DNA of 32,975 nt from Bacillus_I endophytica_A (GTDB taxonomy: Bacteria; Bacillota; Bacilli; Bacillales; Bacillaceae_H): assembly GCF_026790145.1 (NCBI RefSeq), contig NZ_JALAMS010000076.1, positions 1 to 32,975 on the forward strand, written 5' to 3'. Position 1 is the first letter of the stretch, and each line of letters begins with the position of its first letter. The translations under genes were made by a program, and so were the position numbers. Of this stretch, positions 7,685-14,821 are shown piece by piece. Below the pieces are notes generated by a model. It saw only the letters and a list, made by a program, of their open reading frames with translations. It was not told the DNA's origin and searched no databases.

Positions 7685-8311
7685 CTAGAAATGAAATGTT
7701 TTATGCAGTTCATGGATGATTTTTTTATAGTAAAATGGCTTATGTTGAACAAATTCTTCCCAATAAAAGACTTTATTAATCGGGGTTTTCTCACCTTTTT
7801 GATGTGTTTGAAATCCTTCCACATCAATACTATCCGTTTGACCTAACCAAAGCTCAACAACAGAAGAAAGTTTGGCTCTTACAAGACCTGAAACTTCCTC
7901 TTGCTGAAGGGTATATCCTTCAAATGTGTGCTGAGTTTTATACACGAAAACATGTGCTAGCTCTTTGTCAATAAAATGTGGAAGTGACACGCTATATGGA
8001 ATAACGCCGAGCGAGAGAAGGTTGTTGAACTCTACTTCAACGCCAAGCTCCTCTTCTACTTCCCTGATGCCATCCATAACTTTTTCATGTGCTAATAGGT
8101 GACCTGCTGCTGTAATATCTAACAAATTCGGATAATCTTTTTTCTCTTTGCTTCGAATTTGAAAATAAAGATAAATCTCTCCTTCATATTCACTAACAAA
8201 CCAGCAGTGAAAGGTTTCGTGCCAGTATCCTTTCTTATGAACCTCATCTCTGGTTTTCTCACCAATGTGCACTTGGTTTTCATCAAATATTTTTAAGTAT
8301 TCTTCTTTCAC
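7685..8311 (-). CDS. Nudix hydrolase
   Basis: 208 residues. The Nudix box is visible as G-x5-E-x7-R-E-x2-E-E in the stretch from GHLLAHEK to IREVEEELG, the loop that binds magnesium and positions the diphosphate. The N-terminal part with ENQVHIGEKTRDEVH and WHETFHCWF resembles the isopentenyl-diphosphate-isomerase-like Nudix subfamily common in Bacillus, so hydrolysis of a nucleoside diphosphate derivative is the default expectation. The substrate is not predictable. The start is GTG 8309-8311 with AGGGGG upstream. It follows the YczE-like gene by 38 bases on the same strand, so the three minus-strand genes up to 9428 may be one transcript. Confidence 0.85.
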   Translation of the reverse strand: MKEEYLKIFDENQVHIGEKTRDEVHKKGYWHETFHCWFVSEYEGEIYLYFQIRSKEKKDYPNLLDITAAGHLLAHEKVMDGIREVEEELGVEVEFNNLLSLGVIPYSVSLPHFIDKELAHVFVYKTQHTFEGYTLQQEEVSGLVRAKLSSVVELWLGQTDSIDVEGFQTHQKGEKTPINKVFYWEEFVQHKPFYYKKIIHELHKTFHF

Positions 8312-8349
8312 TCTATTTCCCCCTACTCACTCTCCCGTTTTCATACAAA

Positions 8350-8991
8350 CTATTCTTTTTCTTCTAAAGGTGAAAGGAGAATCCCCTCTGTTTTTTTGAA
8401 AAGCCATTTTCTTGTTAACGGCATAAAAAACTGTAGAAGAGGTCCGCCAAGCCCTACTGTAAGGAGCGTTCCGATTCCAATTGGACCATGTAGCAAAAAT
8501 GCAAGAAGTAAAAAGGTAACATACAAAACAGTTTTAGATAGCCTAATACTTATTCCAGTTCGTTCAGTTATAATAAGCATAAGATGATCAAGTGGAATTG
8601 GAGCAAAGTTTGTATGAAGATAAACCGCTGTTCCAATCCCTATAATAATTAAGCCTACCGTGAAAACTAGAAATTGGCTAGGATTTTCAAGTGTTTTGAT
8701 CAAAAAAAGCCAAAAATCAATACAAACTCCTGTCATAAAAGCGGTCACTAATCCTAAAAATTTTGGCTTTTGCTTTTTTAAACATGCATTTGTGAAGATA
8801 AGAACGAAGGAAATCACAACTTCCCAACTTCCAACTGTTAAGCCAATGTTATGGGATAGGCCAACTAAAAGAGCATCAAAAGGTGACGTTCCAAGGTTTG
8901 CTTTTATCGTAAGAGAAATTCCTAAAGTTAAGAGAAGAATGCCTATACTATAAAAAACAAGTGTAAAAGCATTTACTTTCCTTTTTATCAT
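8350..8991 (-). CDS. YczE/YitT-type integral membrane protein
   Basis: 213 residues with about five hydrophobic helices: LVFYSIGILLLTLGISL, a stretch around GSWEVVISFVLIF, LVTAFMTGVCIDFWLFLI, FLVFTVGLIIIGIGTAVYL and LYVTFLLLAFLL. The early IKANLGTSPFDALLVGLS segment is characteristic of the YczE/YyaS/YitT group, whose function is largely unknown; B. subtilis YczE affects surfactin and bacillaene production. It ends in a charged tail. Its ATG overlaps the stop of the upstream GNAT gene by four bases (ATGA), so the two are translationally coupled. Confidence 0.8.
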   Translation of the reverse strand: MIKRKVNAFTLVFYSIGILLLTLGISLTIKANLGTSPFDALLVGLSHNIGLTVGSWEVVISFVLIFTNACLKKQKPKFLGLVTAFMTGVCIDFWLFLIKTLENPSQFLVFTVGLIIIGIGTAVYLHTNFAPIPLDHLMLIITERTGISIRLSKTVLYVTFLLLAFLLHGPIGIGTLLTVGLGGPLLQFFMPLTRKWLFKKTEGILLSPLEEKE

Positions 8992-9428
8992 GAGTGAACG
9001 AACTCTTTAACCATTAAAATGTGTGGAATACCATCTTCCATAAAAACAGTTGAAGAAGCATCATACCCTAACTTAGTATAAAACCCTTGTGCTTGCACTT
9101 GTCCGTGCAGTTTTACAGACGAAACGCCATGCTCTTCTACGATTCTTTCAAGAGCTTCTATAATGACTTTTCCAAGGCCATATTTTCGATATTCTTTTAA
9201 GATACAAATTCGTTCTAGCTTCCCAACTCCTTCTACAACGCGTACACGTCCTGTACCAACAGGCTCTCCGTTATAATAGACGAGAATATGATCACAACCA
9301 TTATTCAGTTGATCATATTGATCAAACTCGTCTGCTAGTGATACTCCTTGTTCACTCACAAATACCTCTTTTCTAATATAGAACGCAGTCTCTAACTCAT
9401 CTTTTGTTGTAATTTTCTTTGCTGTCAT
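8988..9428 (-). CDS. YjcF-like GNAT acetyltransferase
   Basis: 146 residues from ATG 9426-9428, selected because AGGTGGGG lies directly upstream; longer in-frame starts lack a site. FYIRKEVFVSEQGV, VGTGRVRVVEGVGKLERICI and YRKYGLGKVIIEALE match the YjcF/ElaA-like GNAT type, with motif A and the RxxGxG-like acetyl-CoA loop. The C-terminal VKLHGQVQAQGFYTKLGY and GIPHILMVKE are also typical. The acceptor is unknown. It is divergent from a MarR regulator across a 30-base dyad that overlaps its -35, so it is a probable MarR target. Confidence 0.85.
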   Translation of the reverse strand: MTAKKITTKDELETAFYIRKEVFVSEQGVSLADEFDQYDQLNNGCDHILVYYNGEPVGTGRVRVVEGVGKLERICILKEYRKYGLGKVIIEALERIVEEHGVSSVKLHGQVQAQGFYTKLGYDASSTVFMEDGIPHILMVKEFVHS

Positions 9429-9493
9429 TTTAACCCCACCTTTTCTAGATTTATCAATGAACATCCTTCATAATGAATTTATTATCCCTATAA

Positions 9494-9521
9494 AGTATAC
9501 AAGAAAATATTTTTGTTGTAA
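9494..9521 (-). promoter_or_regulatory. promoter of the YjcF-like GNAT gene
   Basis: Minus strand: TTACAA (9516-9521), a 16-base spacer, TATACT (9494-9499). The -35 lies inside the MarR-type dyad. Confidence 0.5.
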
Positions 9522-9536
9522 ATGCAACAAAAATAT
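9507..9536. promoter_or_regulatory. candidate MarR operator
   Basis: Perfect 12-base arms ATATTTTTGTTG (9507-9518) and CAACAAAAATAT (9525-9536) around TAAATG. It sits between the divergent GNAT and MarR genes, covering the GNAT -35 and ending five bases before the MarR ribosome site. This placement would allow repression of both. Confidence 0.65.
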
Positions 9537-9553
9537 AAAATGGAGGTTTTTTT

Positions 9554-10006
9554 GTGGATGATGTTTTAAGAGAAATTGGAATGATTGCAAGAGCACTTGA
9601 CTCTATTAGCAATATTGAGTTTAAAGAACACAACTTAACAAAAGGACAATACTTATATCTTGTGCGTATTTGTGAACATCCTGGCATTATTCAAGAAAAG
9701 TTAGCGGAAATGATTAAAGTAGACCGCACAACTGCTGCTCGGTCTATAAAAAAGCTCGAAACGGAAGGATTTATCGAAAAGAAAGATGATTATCACAATA
9801 AGAAAATTAAGAAACTCTTTCCAACAGAGAAAGGAAGAGAAGTTTATCCGTTTTTAAGACGAGAAGGAGATCATTCTGAGAAAGTAGCTTTAACAGGGTT
9901 CTCGGAGCAAGAACGAAAGGAAGTGTTTCAGCTTGTTCAACGGATAAGAAAGAATATTGAAGGAGACTGGGAAGCTGTAAAAAAAGGAAAGAAAAGAGAG
10001 TATTAA
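9554..10006 (+). CDS. MarR-family transcriptional regulator
   Basis: 150 residues. The winged helix spans about 30-100: KGQYLYLVRICEHPGIIQEK, LAEMIKVDRTTAARSIKKLE (recognition helix) and GFIEKKDDYHNKKIKKLFPT (wing), all canonical MarR. The N- and C-terminal helices form the dimer interface. The start is GTG 9554 with TGGAGG (9541-9546) seven bases upstream. It probably represses itself and the divergent GNAT gene through the 9507-9536 dyad. The ligand is unknown. Confidence 0.88.
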   Translation: MDDVLREIGMIARALDSISNIEFKEHNLTKGQYLYLVRICEHPGIIQEKLAEMIKVDRTTAARSIKKLETEGFIEKKDDYHNKKIKKLFPTEKGREVYPFLRREGDHSEKVALTGFSEQERKEVFQLVQRIRKNIEGDWEAVKKGKKREY

Positions 10007-10046
10007 AAAAAGAGCAGGCCTTTTCCACAAAGGACTTGCTCTTTTT
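10006..10046. terminator. bidirectional terminator between convergent genes
   Basis: AAAAAGAGCAGG pairs with CTTGCTCTTTTT, with an imperfect inner CCTTT/AAAGG stem. It follows the MarR stop and faces the stop of the hypothetical gene at 10045. Confidence 0.85.
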
Positions 10047-10596
10047 AAGCAGAATGAGCTTTTTCGAGTAATGTATTGTATTCTTCCCAAAATGCCTTGT
10101 AGCTTTCTCGTTCATCTTCATCCTCTATTATTTTCTTCTGTGACTGTTCAAAGAACGCTTTCACTTCTAATGCAAATACGACAATTTCCTCTCGATACTC
10201 TTCTTTACTGATTTTTACCTTTAAACCTTTATAGTCTACAACTCCTTCCTTATAGCTTGTTGTCGTAAACTTTACAAAATTAGATAGGATAATCTCTCCC
10301 TCCATGTGCTGTACTCCCCAATAAATTGAGATTGGACATCCTGGTGATGAAACATTTCCACAGTGGGTAATAAGCGGTTCATCACGTTCAGGATCTATCT
10401 CTTGGTATGTAAAAGAAGGTTCTTCATAGAGCGTACGCAGTAAAGTTAATGCAGAAGTACTAATCCCCCACTCTTCATCCCTACCAGAGTTTGTGATCAT
10501 CACATCTCCTACTTTTATATAAAGTTCTCCATGGGAGCATAAATCGTGAATTTCCTCTCCTAGCCAATATTGATTTATAATGTTAATTTCAAACAT
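10045..10596 (-). CDS. hypothetical protein, 183 residues
   Basis: Start ATG 10594-10596 behind AAGGTG (GTGAAGGTGAAAAG). I do not recognise the family. It begins MFEINIINQYWLGEEIHDLC and is soluble, acidic, with no signal peptide or membrane segment. The first two thirds look beta-rich (GELYIKVGDVMITNSGRDEE, then ISIYWGVQHMEGEIILSNFV) and the last third is helical and highly charged (FFEQSQKKIIEDEDERESYK). Such a profile is seen among Bacillus immunity-type and SMI1-like proteins, but no signature supports calling it that. It lies 43 bases after a 41-residue membrane peptide gene and probably shares its transcript. Confidence 0.7.
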   Translation of the reverse strand: MFEINIINQYWLGEEIHDLCSHGELYIKVGDVMITNSGRDEEWGISTSALTLLRTLYEEPSFTYQEIDPERDEPLITHCGNVSSPGCPISIYWGVQHMEGEIILSNFVKFTTTSYKEGVVDYKGLKVKISKEEYREEIVVFALEVKAFFEQSQKKIIEDEDERESYKAFWEEYNTLLEKAHSA

Positions 10597-10639
10597 CTTT
10601 TCACCTTCACTTTCTAAAAAATTCAAGCTTAAAAACAAA

Positions 10640-10765
10640 TTACTTCTCCTTCTTTTCTTCAAGAATTTCAATAATTCTCTCATTCTGCTTTACGATTTTC
10701 CTCATCTGCGTATCTAGAGACAAAATCGTTACAAGAACAATAACAAAACCAATCAGACCTAGCAT
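10640..10765 (-). CDS. small single-pass membrane protein, 41 residues
   Basis: Start ATG 10763-10765 with GGGAGAGG upstream. Residues 1-16 (MLGLIGFVIVLVTILS) form one membrane helix. The rest (LDTQMRKIVKQNERIIEILE, then KKEK) is a charged amphipathic helix able to form a coiled coil, with the positive C terminus expected in the cytoplasm. Small proteins of this design are common in Bacillus and mostly uncharacterised. A clean promoter sits 47 bases upstream, which supports a real gene. No function is assigned. Confidence 0.65.
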   Translation of the reverse strand: MLGLIGFVIVLVTILSLDTQMRKIVKQNERIIEILEEKKEK

Positions 10766-10811
10766 TCCAACCTCTCCCTTCCCTTTAATGGTAACATAGT
10801 AAATTTCGTCC

Positions 10812-10840
10812 TGTATAAGGTAACCTCTTTCTTTGTTCAA
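10812..10840 (-). promoter_or_regulatory. promoter of the small membrane protein operon
   Basis: Minus strand: TTGAAC (10835-10840), a 17-base spacer, TATACA (10812-10817). Confidence 0.6.
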
Positions 10841-10845
10841 AAAGT

Positions 10846-10879
10846 AAAAAAAGAAAACCTTCAAAAGGTTTTCTTTTTT
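10846..10879. terminator. terminator of the Maa-type gene
   Basis: AAAAAAGAAAACCT pairs with AGGTTTTCTTTTTT around a short loop. It lies 25 bases beyond the stop of the acetyltransferase at 10904, with T runs on both strands. Confidence 0.85.
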
Positions 10880-10903
10880 GGCTTATGTTCATATCGTTGT
10901 TGC

Positions 10904-11473
10904 TTATAGTGAAGGAACGTCAAGCTTTTTAATAATTCGGGCTGGATTTCCTCCAACTACGACATTGTCAGGCACATCTTTCGTCACAACTGCTCCAGAA
11001 GCAATAACAACATTATGACCAACTTTTATCCCTGGATTAATGATTGCTCTTCCACCAATCCAAACGTTGTTTCCAATTGTAACAGGGATTCCATACTCTC
11101 CTGCTGTATTTCGTTCGTGAGGATCTAATGGATGTGTAGCTGTATAAATATGGACGCCTGGAGCAATAAAACAGTTATCTCCAATTCGAATCTCACATAC
11201 ATCGAGAAGGACACATTCAAAATTCATAAAAAAGTTTTTACCTATATGTATGTTGTAACCATAATCACAGCGAAAAGGTGGTTCAATATTAGCATGCTCA
11301 CCTCCTGAACCAAACAGCTCTCCTAAAATCTCTCCTTTTTCTTCATCACTCATCTCAATGTTATCATTATATATTTTCAATAGTTTTCGTGCTTTTTTTC
11401 GATCTTCTCCTAACTCCATATCATCTGACTGGTACAATTCCCCCGCTAACATTTTCTCTTTTTCAGATTTCAT
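10904..11473 (-). CDS. maa: maltose/sugar O-acetyltransferase (hexapeptide repeat)
   Basis: 189 residues, the usual length of Maa/LacA enzymes. The N-terminal MKSEKEKMLAGELYQSDDME is the family cap. The middle PPFRCDYGYNIHIGKNFFMN and hexapeptide repeats (IGDNCFIAPGVHIYTATHPL) build the left-handed beta helix. The His in the TATHP segment is the catalytic base. VWIGGRAIINPGIKVGHNVV continues the coils. It transfers acetyl from acetyl-CoA to a sugar hydroxyl in the cytoplasm, probably detoxifying surplus sugar. The start ATG 11471-11473 lies behind an AGGAAGG tract. Its promoter spacer holds a palindrome similar to TreR/HutC-type operators. The precise sugar is uncertain. Confidence 0.9.
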   Translation of the reverse strand: MKSEKEKMLAGELYQSDDMELGEDRKKARKLLKIYNDNIEMSDEEKGEILGELFGSGGEHANIEPPFRCDYGYNIHIGKNFFMNFECVLLDVCEIRIGDNCFIAPGVHIYTATHPLDPHERNTAGEYGIPVTIGNNVWIGGRAIINPGIKVGHNVVIASGAVVTKDVPDNVVVGGNPARIIKKLDVPSL

Positions 11474-11512
11474 TTCTTTCTTCCTTCCTCTTAATATAAT
11501 TGCTTCACCACA

Positions 11513-11541
11513 ACTATACTTGTATATACAAGAAAATCCAA
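11513..11541 (-). promoter_or_regulatory. maa promoter with an operator palindrome in its spacer
   Basis: Minus strand: TTGGAT (11536-11541), a 17-base spacer, TATAGT (11513-11518). The spacer contains the perfect palindrome CTTGTATATACAAG (11519-11532). Its core TTGTATATACAA is the sequence I recall for TreR operators of B. subtilis. Confidence 0.6.
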
Positions 11542-11553
11542 TATATCTAATAC

Positions 11554-12786
11554 TTAAATAAAATTCTCATCTGGAAACGAATCAAATGTTACGTGCAATT
11601 CTACTAAAGATTTGAAGCCAATAATTTTTCGGTAATGACCATTGCCATCTACCGCTTGTAAATTTCGTACTTTTTGTAAAAGTCGTTCGATCGCAATTTT
11701 AGCTTCTAGACGTGCTAAGGAAGACCCCAAGCAGAAATGACTACTGTGACCAAAAGCAAGATGGGGATTTGGATTTCTTGTAATATCAAGCTGATGAGGA
11801 CTCCGGAACTTTCTAGAATCCCGATTAGCAGCTCCTAAAAATAAATAGACTTGTTCTCCTTTCCGAATAACAGCCTCATTCACGGTAATATCTTCTGAAG
11901 CAGTACGAGCAATGAGCTGTGCAGGACTTTCAAATCTTAAAAACTCTTCTAGGGCTGTTGTTATTAATTTTGAGTCATCTTGTAATTTCTCTAATTGCCT
12001 TGGGTTCTGAATTAGTAAAAAGATAGAACTACTAATAAGATTAACAGTTGTTTCGTGCCCAGCAATTAAGAGTAAAACACATGTTGCTATGAGTTCATCA
12101 TAACTTAATTTCTCTTCTCTCTGTTTTTCCTGAATTAATTTACTAATCAAATCTTCTTTTGGTGCTTGTTCTCTCGCTTTAATTATTTTTTTGAAATAGG
12201 CTATTATTTCTTCCGTTACTTTGCGACTATTCCCTAACGTTTTCGGAGATCTCATAAAATCAATGGATTGAATAAAACTAGCCGTCCATTCTTTAAATAA
12301 GGGACGATCCTTTACTGGCACTCCTAATATTTTAGCAATAACAGAACTTGCTAAAGGGAAAGCAAAGTCAGATACAACTTCCATAGTTCCTCTACAAATC
12401 ACTTGATCTATGAGTTCATCTACTGTTTTCTCTATAAAAGGATGGCATTCGTTTATAATATTTGGTGTAAAAAATTTAGTAACAAGAGAGCGTAATCGTC
12501 TATGATGCTGTGGATTAGTAAATAACATCATATTCTCTTGAATTCTTCTAAGATTCTCGTAGTTGCGAGAAAAAGCCGGAATAGGAGGACGGCTATGGAA
12601 TCTTGAATCTTTAAGGACTTTTACCGTTTCTTCATATCCTGTTATGTACCAGCCTTGATATTTTAATAATGTACTTTTATAAATAGGATTAATGGATCGC
12701 ATCTCTTCATAAAATGGATATGGATTTTGAAAAAACTCCAAAGTATTGAAAGAAAATGACTCTATATTTGTAGTATTTATTTTCAT
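11554..12786 (-). CDS. bioI: cytochrome P450 BioI (pimelate-forming, CYP107H type)
   Basis: 410 residues. AGHETT (242-247) is the oxygen-activation motif of helix I, EFLR (281-284) the ExxR motif, and FGHSSHFCLG (345-354) the haem loop with Cys352 as iron ligand. Segments such as NPYPFYEEMRSINPIYKSTL and LKYQGWYITGYEET closely follow B. subtilis BioI, which cleaves the chain of long-chain acyl-ACP to give pimeloyl-ACP for biotin synthesis. It needs an external reductase and a ferredoxin or flavodoxin. ATG 12784-12786 has a strong AAGGAGG site. It follows bioD after a 158-base gap with hairpins; in B. subtilis bioB occupies that position. It may therefore be transcribed separately or only partly with the operon. 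Confidence 0.9.
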   Translation of the reverse strand: MKINTTNIESFSFNTLEFFQNPYPFYEEMRSINPIYKSTLLKYQGWYITGYEETVKVLKDSRFHSRPPIPAFSRNYENLRRIQENMMLFTNPQHHRRLRSLVTKFFTPNIINECHPFIEKTVDELIDQVICRGTMEVVSDFAFPLASSVIAKILGVPVKDRPLFKEWTASFIQSIDFMRSPKTLGNSRKVTEEIIAYFKKIIKAREQAPKEDLISKLIQEKQREEKLSYDELIATCVLLLIAGHETTVNLISSSIFLLIQNPRQLEKLQDDSKLITTALEEFLRFESPAQLIARTASEDITVNEAVIRKGEQVYLFLGAANRDSRKFRSPHQLDITRNPNPHLAFGHSSHFCLGSSLARLEAKIAIERLLQKVRNLQAVDGNGHYRKIIGFKSLVELHVTFDSFPDENFI

Positions 12787-12817
12787 GTTATCCTCCTTGG
12801 TTATTTTAAAATAAATA

Positions 12818-12849
12818 AGCAGCCGAAATTCACTCGACTGCTCGTTTTT
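12818..12849. terminator. hairpin between bioD and bioI
   Basis: AGCAGCCGA (12818-12826) pairs with TCGACTGCT (12834-12842), one wobble pair. A T run follows on the plus strand and a TATTTATTTT run on the minus strand. It could end or attenuate the bio transcript before bioI. Confidence 0.55.
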
Positions 12850-12887
12850 ACTTTTCCTCTACTAAAATTCACTCGTAAAATAGTTTA

Positions 12888-12912
12888 ATAAAGATGAAGC
12901 TTCTATCTTTAT
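12888..12912. other. second hairpin after bioD
   Basis: ATAAAGAT (12888-12895) pairs with ATCTTTAT (12905-12912) around GAAGCTTC, itself a palindrome. No T run follows. It lies 33 bases past the bioD stop, possibly an RNA-stabilising stem. Confidence 0.4.
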
Positions 12913-12944
12913 AATGAACAATTCACCTCTTGAAAACAAAGTAC

Positions 12945-13652
12945 TTATTCGTATTGCTGTTCCATCCTATTTATAATAAGTTTCGTATCAAGATGTTGAT
13001 TCACTACCATTTCGATATTTTCTTTTGTTATCTCCTTAAGTTTTGGGACAATTCCTAAAATAGGGACACCGCACATCTCTTCTATTGAGATAGGGTTTGT
13101 TTGTTCATCTAGTCCTGGGTTATCACTCATTCCATTGATGATAATACCTGCAATCTTTATCCCTTGACTTTTAGCATAATGAACAGTTAGGAAAGTATGG
13201 TTTAGCGTCCCAAGATTAGGACGAGTGACAATAACAATGGGAAGGTTTATCGATTTAATCAAATCACTAACTAAAAAATGTTGACCAAGCTGAACGGAAA
13301 TTCCTCCTGCTCCTTCGACAATAAAAGAGTTATATATAGGTTTTATATCATTCCATCTTGTCATCACTTCATTGAGCCCTACTTCTTTTCCTTCTAACTT
13401 TCCGGCTGTATAAGGAGAAAGAGGTTCTTTAAATGCAAACGGAGTAATTTCTTCATGCGAGAGCTTAGTTCCTGACATAACTTTCAATAAACTTGTATCA
13501 CTGTTAACGTCATCTCGACTTACCCCACTTAAAAATGGCTTAAACACTCCAACATTTCCTTTGTGCTTTTTTAACAGTAAGGCTAAAGCACAAGAAACAA
13601 TGGTCTTTCCTACTTCTGTATCTGTTCCTGTTACAAAGAATCCGAATTTCAA
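12945..13652 (-). CDS. bioD: dethiobiotin synthetase
   Basis: 235 residues. The P-loop GTDTEVGKT (residues 9-17) is the family hallmark. KPFLSGV, VEGAGGISV and the later GIIINGMS follow the BioD order for diaminopelargonate, magnesium and adenine binding. The enzyme closes the ureido ring of dethiobiotin from 7,8-diaminopelargonate, CO2 and ATP. It starts with TTG 13650-13652 behind AAGGTG, overlapping the bioF stop by four bases (TTGA), so translation is coupled. No bioB follows, unlike in B. subtilis, so the final sulfur insertion must be encoded elsewhere. Confidence 0.94.
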   Translation of the reverse strand: MKFGFFVTGTDTEVGKTIVSCALALLLKKHKGNVGVFKPFLSGVSRDDVNSDTSLLKVMSGTKLSHEEITPFAFKEPLSPYTAGKLEGKEVGLNEVMTRWNDIKPIYNSFIVEGAGGISVQLGQHFLVSDLIKSINLPIVIVTRPNLGTLNHTFLTVHYAKSQGIKIAGIIINGMSDNPGLDEQTNPISIEEMCGVPILGIVPKLKEITKENIEMVVNQHLDTKLIINRMEQQYE

Positions 13653-14821
13653 ATCACCTTCATCTCCTTTCCCGTTACATAGAAACTTTCTAATATCCTC
13701 TCTATCTCGCTATCCTTGTATTCTGATGTTATCGTTATCCGTATTCTACTTTGCCCTGCTGCAACAGTAGGGGGACGAATGGCAGAAGTATAAATTCCTT
13801 TTCTTTGTAATCTTTGCGAAAAGGAAACAGCCTTTGTAGAGTCGCCGATCAGAACAGCTACGACCGGCGTCATCCCTCCTTTTACATTAAAGCCCATACC
13901 CTTTAATCCCTTCGTTATTTCCCCAACAGCTCCAAATAATCGATTCCGTTTTTCATCACTTTTTTCAATAATTTTAAGGGCAGCGTATGAAGCAGCACAG
14001 ATAGCCGGTGACATAGCGGTCTGAAAAATAAAGGTACGAGCATGGTTTCGTAGAAAATCAATAAGTGTGTGTGAACCTGCTACAAATCCACCTTCTGTTC
14101 CTACAGCTTTGCTTAGCGTTCCAATAATAATGTCTGGATGAACATGAAAATGTTCACTTGTTCCGCCTCCTGTTTTTCCTAGCACACCTGTTGCATGAGC
14201 ATCATCTACAATTACATACGCTTTATACTTCTCTGCTAGTTTCATAATTTCAGGTAAAGGAGCTAGAGTTCCATCCATACTAAAAACACTGTCTGTTACA
14301 ATAAAACGCCGCTCATATTGCCCAGTATCTTCTAATTTCTTTTCAAGATCAACCATATTAACATGCTCATAAATGACTGTATGTGCTCTTGACAATCGAC
14401 AGCCATCAATAATGCTAGCATGATTGAGTTGGTCACTTAAAATGATATCGCTTTTTTCTGGAATAGAAGATAATACCCCAATATTTGCAAGATAGCCGCT
14501 TGAAAACAATAAAGCAGATTCCGTTTTTTTAAAGGATGCTAACTTTTTTTCTAACCTTTCGTGCAATAATGTATTGCCAGTTGTTAAACGAGCTCCACTA
14601 CTTCCTACGCCAAACGTTTCTATACCATCTTGAGCTGCTCTAATTAGACGTCTATCATTAGAAAGACCTAGATAATTATTAGAAGAACAAACAAGTTGTT
14701 TTCTTCCATCAATATCTACCTCTGTTTCCGGAGCACTTTGCATTGTTTTTAGTGTTCTATATAATCCTTTTTCCTTCATTTGTAAAAGGCGATTTTCAAG
14801 CTCATCATTGAAGGACACCAT
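13649..14821 (-). CDS. bioF: 8-amino-7-oxononanoate synthase
   Basis: 390 residues, the normal length for the alpha-oxoamine synthase family. DDAHATG (206-212) binds PLP, and GTLSKAVGTEGG places the Schiff-base Lys at 238. SSNNYLGLS near residue 46 and GSSGARLTTGN near 73 are typical of BioF. It condenses pimeloyl-CoA or pimeloyl-ACP with L-alanine. The start ATG 14819-14821 has GGAGG at a good distance inside the end of bioA, whose stop lies 17 bases into bioF. This indicates coupled translation. Confidence 0.94.
   Translation of the reverse strand: MVSFNDELENRLLQMKEKGLYRTLKTMQSAPETEVDIDGRKQLVCSSNNYLGLSNDRRLIRAAQDGIETFGVGSSGARLTTGNTLLHERLEKKLASFKKTESALLFSSGYLANIGVLSSIPEKSDIILSDQLNHASIIDGCRLSRAHTVIYEHVNMVDLEKKLEDTGQYERRFIVTDSVFSMDGTLAPLPEIMKLAEKYKAYVIVDDAHATGVLGKTGGGTSEHFHVHPDIIIGTLSKAVGTEGGFVAGSHTLIDFLRNHARTFIFQTAMSPAICAASYAALKIIEKSDEKRNRLFGAVGEITKGLKGMGFNVKGGMTPVVAVLIGDSTKAVSFSQRLQRKGIYTSAIRPPTVAAGQSRIRITITSEYKDSEIERILESFYVTGKEMKVI

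Noticed and set aside
10045..10596. Calling the 183-residue protein an immunity or SMI1-like protein
   Set aside because: No diagnostic motif is visible and no toxin gene is nearby.
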